NCBI GenBank assembly: GCA_905221605.1
Contig: CAJNDS010000435.1
Location: 1-64,000 of the forward strand
Source: Symbiodinium natans
Lineage: Eukaryota > Sar > Dinophyceae > Suessiales > Symbiodiniaceae
DNA length: 64,000 nucleotides
Direction of reading: 5' to 3'
Positions 62,192-64,000 of the stretch are shown here, piece after piece (the first letter of the stretch is position 1; every line of letters begins with the position of its first letter). The notes beneath the pieces are model-generated. The model made no database searches. It was not told where the DNA came from and saw nothing but the letters and a program-made list of their open reading frames with translations. A program made the translations under genes and the position numbers.

Positions 62192-62460
62192 AGCCACAAC
62201 AACTTTTCGGATATAAGTATAAATCCCAATGTACGTGTATAGCATCTGACGAATATAAAAGTTGAATCCCATGCGGATAAACAAAGCACCCTAGTGGTCT
62301 CATTCCACAGAATAGACGAATGCTCAACTTATTCACTTGGGCGCGATTGTTCCTTTTTTCTTCCGATGGCAATGCCACAAGTCGGGAGAATCCAAAAGCC
62401 CTCCCAGGGCCTCCAAGGTCACGCATCACCGTACACGAGTGAGCGCGCCTTAGACATCCC
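62192..62460 (-). repeat. Repeat copy B2 of the third element
   Basis: About 268 bp, nearly identical to 62805-63070. Differences are small indels (CACAACAAC against CACAAC; ATATAAG against ATTTCAG; GAGTGAGCG against GAGAGCG). Confidence 0.85.
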
Positions 62461-62482
62461 CGGGTGGGTGGGTGGGTGGGGA
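62458..62482 (+). other. G-quadruplex motif at the B2/A2 junction
   Basis: CGGGTGGGTGGGTGGGTGGG gives five G-tracts in a row with T spacers. Same place as the motif at 40981-40997. Confidence 0.85.
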
Positions 62483-62804
62483 AAGAATTTTTCAGGCTCT
62501 CTGTCTATCTCAAAAGCTTTCAGCCCACAGCTTGAGAATGCAGAAGAGTTCAAAGTGCAGAGCCTTGCCTCAAGGTTGAAAAATTCTCAATCTCTTAAAA
62601 ATCATGATACTCGCAAGTTCCCCAAATTCTGCAAGACGTCATGACGAGCAAATGTTAAAACCATGATGCACGCAAGTTGCCACACGAGGGAAGTAGCTTC
62701 CCAGGTTACAAAGATCCGAAAAGCGAGTTTCAAAAGTGACAGACAACTTTTGAAACATTGTGTGTCTTTAAAGCTATAGGAGACGAGTCTCCAATAAAGC
62801 TTGC

Positions 62805-63070
62805 AGCCACAACTTTTCGGATTTCAGTATAAATCCCAATGTACGTGTATAGCATCTGACGAATTTTAAAAGTTGAATCCCATGCGGATAAACAAAGCAC
62901 CCTAGTGGTCTCATTCCACAGAATAGACGAATGCTCAACTTATTCACTTGGGCGCGATTGTTCCTTTTTTCTTCCGATGGCAATGCCACAAGTCGGGAGA
63001 ATCCAAAAGCCCTCCCAGGGCCTCCAAGGTCACGCATCACCGTACACGAGAGCGCGCCTTAGACATCCCT
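62805..63070 (-). repeat. Repeat copy B1 of the third element
   Basis: Matches 62192-62460. It overlaps the end of the RNase H remnant frame, as B1 overlaps pol in the first element. Confidence 0.85.
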
Positions 63071-63460
63071 CTTCAACTCAAGCGGGCTCAGGAGTTCGCC
63101 TGACATGCAGCATGAAGGGTGATCACGAGAGCAGGTGCCCCAGAAAGGAAAGTTTGACGAGCCCCTTGAGGGAGCGTCCGAAGGATTGCTAGCACTTGGC
63201 ACACGTGCCATCCAACCAATCATGGGCACTGCATCAGCCCGCTCAAACTCGACAAGCAGTGAGCCACACGTCCCACTCACACAAGCGGCGTGAACACCTG
63301 AGTGTTCCACGAAAAAACAAGGCCCTTGAGGAAGACCCTCATAGCCGCCTGGCTACGACTGCTGCAAATAACTCAACGGTTCCAATCAAATGGCGCTTGC
63401 CGGCATTGCTCCACTTTTGAACAAGAGTGGCGGCATCCTGAAGTCGGCTAGGCGGGCGAG
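63059..63460 (-). pseudogene. RNase H remnant of the third element
   Basis: One frame reads LVQKWSNAGKRHLIGTVELF followed by AAVVARRL and a stop (near 63345), matching the NELESIAVLL strand region of RNase H with Thr for one acidic residue. After a fr shift of the frame, VFERADAV-like sequence gives WMARVPSASNPSDAPSRG (63310-63059), matching the YARVPSKSNVADAPSR end of the second element. The stop and frame change show decay. Confidence 0.65.
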
Positions 63461-63469
63461 TGTTAGCAG

Positions 63470-63967
63470 GCGGAGGCCTTGCTGAAGGCGGGGCTGAAGG
63501 TGTTGGCTTCTGAAGCAATGCAGGGCGTGGGCTGGGGCAGGGGAAGGCTTATTAAGGGAGGCACTTCGGGGCGGGGGTCCGGGGGCCGGGGCAGGCTTAG
63601 GCCGGGCAGACGGCAAGTCCGTGCGGAAACTCTTGCCGTATGACGGTGGAGGCAGGCCACCGGTGGTGCAGCAAGGGGCCCCATGGATCGGACCCGAGCG
63701 CGGAGGCAATTCGTCCCTGGCGGGCCAGGCATTTCGTGGCCGAAGCAATTGCGATATGTGGTGAGAAGCCTGCACAGGGGCGCGAGCGCGAGCCTTGGGC
63801 GGCCTCAGAGGCGAAACTAGCTGAATTGTGCTGACTGAATCTTCAGGATGGCTGGTAGGCGTGAAAGAAAGGCCTGCCGGCGGCGGGCCAATCAAATCCC
63901 AGGAGCCGGGGGCAGTGGGTCTCAGGTTGGGCAGAGAGGCGGGGCGTGACTGAAGCAACCCTGGCAA
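63470..63967 (-). CDS. Pro-rich frame, possible N-terminal pol remnant
   Basis: A long frame rich in Pro, Ala, Ser and Arg (for example PTAPGSWDLIGPPPAG and ARPKPAPAPGPPPRSAS) lies directly upstream of the RNase H remnant. The pol frames of the other two elements also begin with Pro-rich leaders. If this is the same leader, methyltransferase, RT and most of RNase H have been deleted. Composition alone could also explain it. Confidence 0.3.
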
Positions 63968-64000
63968 GTGAGGCTCTTTTGCAAACCGCGGGCGAATGGG

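Larger units (their letters stand above)
62192..64000 (-). mobile_element. Third YR-type retroelement, 3' part, runs off the right edge
   Basis: In the sense direction one sees an RNase H remnant, then repeat B1 (63070-62805), a unique segment that should be A2 (62804-62482), a G-quadruplex linker, and repeat B2 (62460-62192). This is the same B1-A2-G4-B2 order as in the 40.7-kb element, with unrelated repeat sequence. A1 should lie beyond base 64000. The left end abuts the leader of the second element, so it probably inserted there and removed or displaced the rest. Confidence 0.7.

Overview
The window reads as nuclear DNA of a dinoflagellate. The reasons are: a single-domain type I ketosynthase gene of the dinoflagellate kind; many short introns whose donors are GC and GA as well as GT, always with AG acceptors; a piece of the dinoflagellate spliced leader inside a retroelement; TTTAGGG-type interstitial repeats; and nearly all coding signal on one strand (minus). 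I cannot name a genus.

Layout from left to right, with transcription mostly right to left. 1-7743: a polyketide ketosynthase gene running off the left edge. 8178-11108: a six-transmembrane cyclic-nucleotide-binding-domain ion channel. 11.1-13.3 kb: repeats and AT-richer spacer. 13.4-15.7 kb: exons of an unrecognised, partly coiled-coil protein. 15.8-22.9 kb: little that can be supported, apart from one plus-strand ankyrin-like fragment near 19.1 kb. 23.0-51.9 kb: a long series of thrombospondin type 1 (TSP1) exons, all minus strand, either one giant mosaic gene or several tandem genes. Within this series lie a J-domain protein ORF (35.8-36.8 kb), two unrecognised exons (34.2-34.6 kb) and a 10.7-kb nested transposon (39281-49956). 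53099-54283: the proteasomal ATPase RPT3 as one uninterrupted ORF. 54.4-57.6 kb: AT-rich spacer, a short-motif array and a small inverted-repeat element. 57641-62110: a second, damaged retroelement. 62192-64000: the 3' end of a third.

The most notable region is 39.3-50 kb. A unit with terminal inverted repeats and a perfect 9-bp target duplication (GACCTTTAG) contains a tyrosine-recombinase retrotransposon with split direct repeats. That retrotransposon encodes a coiled-coil ORF, a tyrosine recombinase, a Gag-like protein with a Cys/His knuckle, and a Pol with a cytosine-methyltransferase-like domain, a 2-oxoglutarate/Fe(II) dioxygenase-like domain, reverse transcriptase and RNase H. In this copy the methyltransferase-like catalytic Cys is His (PPH); in the second element at 57.6-62 kb it is Cys (PPC) and the dioxygenase is absent. 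In both elements gag and pol lie in one frame separated by a single TGA. The right repeat of the first element carries a spliced-leader relic exactly at a duplicated trans-splice junction, which suggests that a trans-spliced RNA was copied back into DNA.

Exon limits given as exact numbers were worked out by hand from reading-frame continuity and AG acceptors. The KS chain closes in frame across twelve introns. Limits given as approximate are inferred from conserved motifs only.
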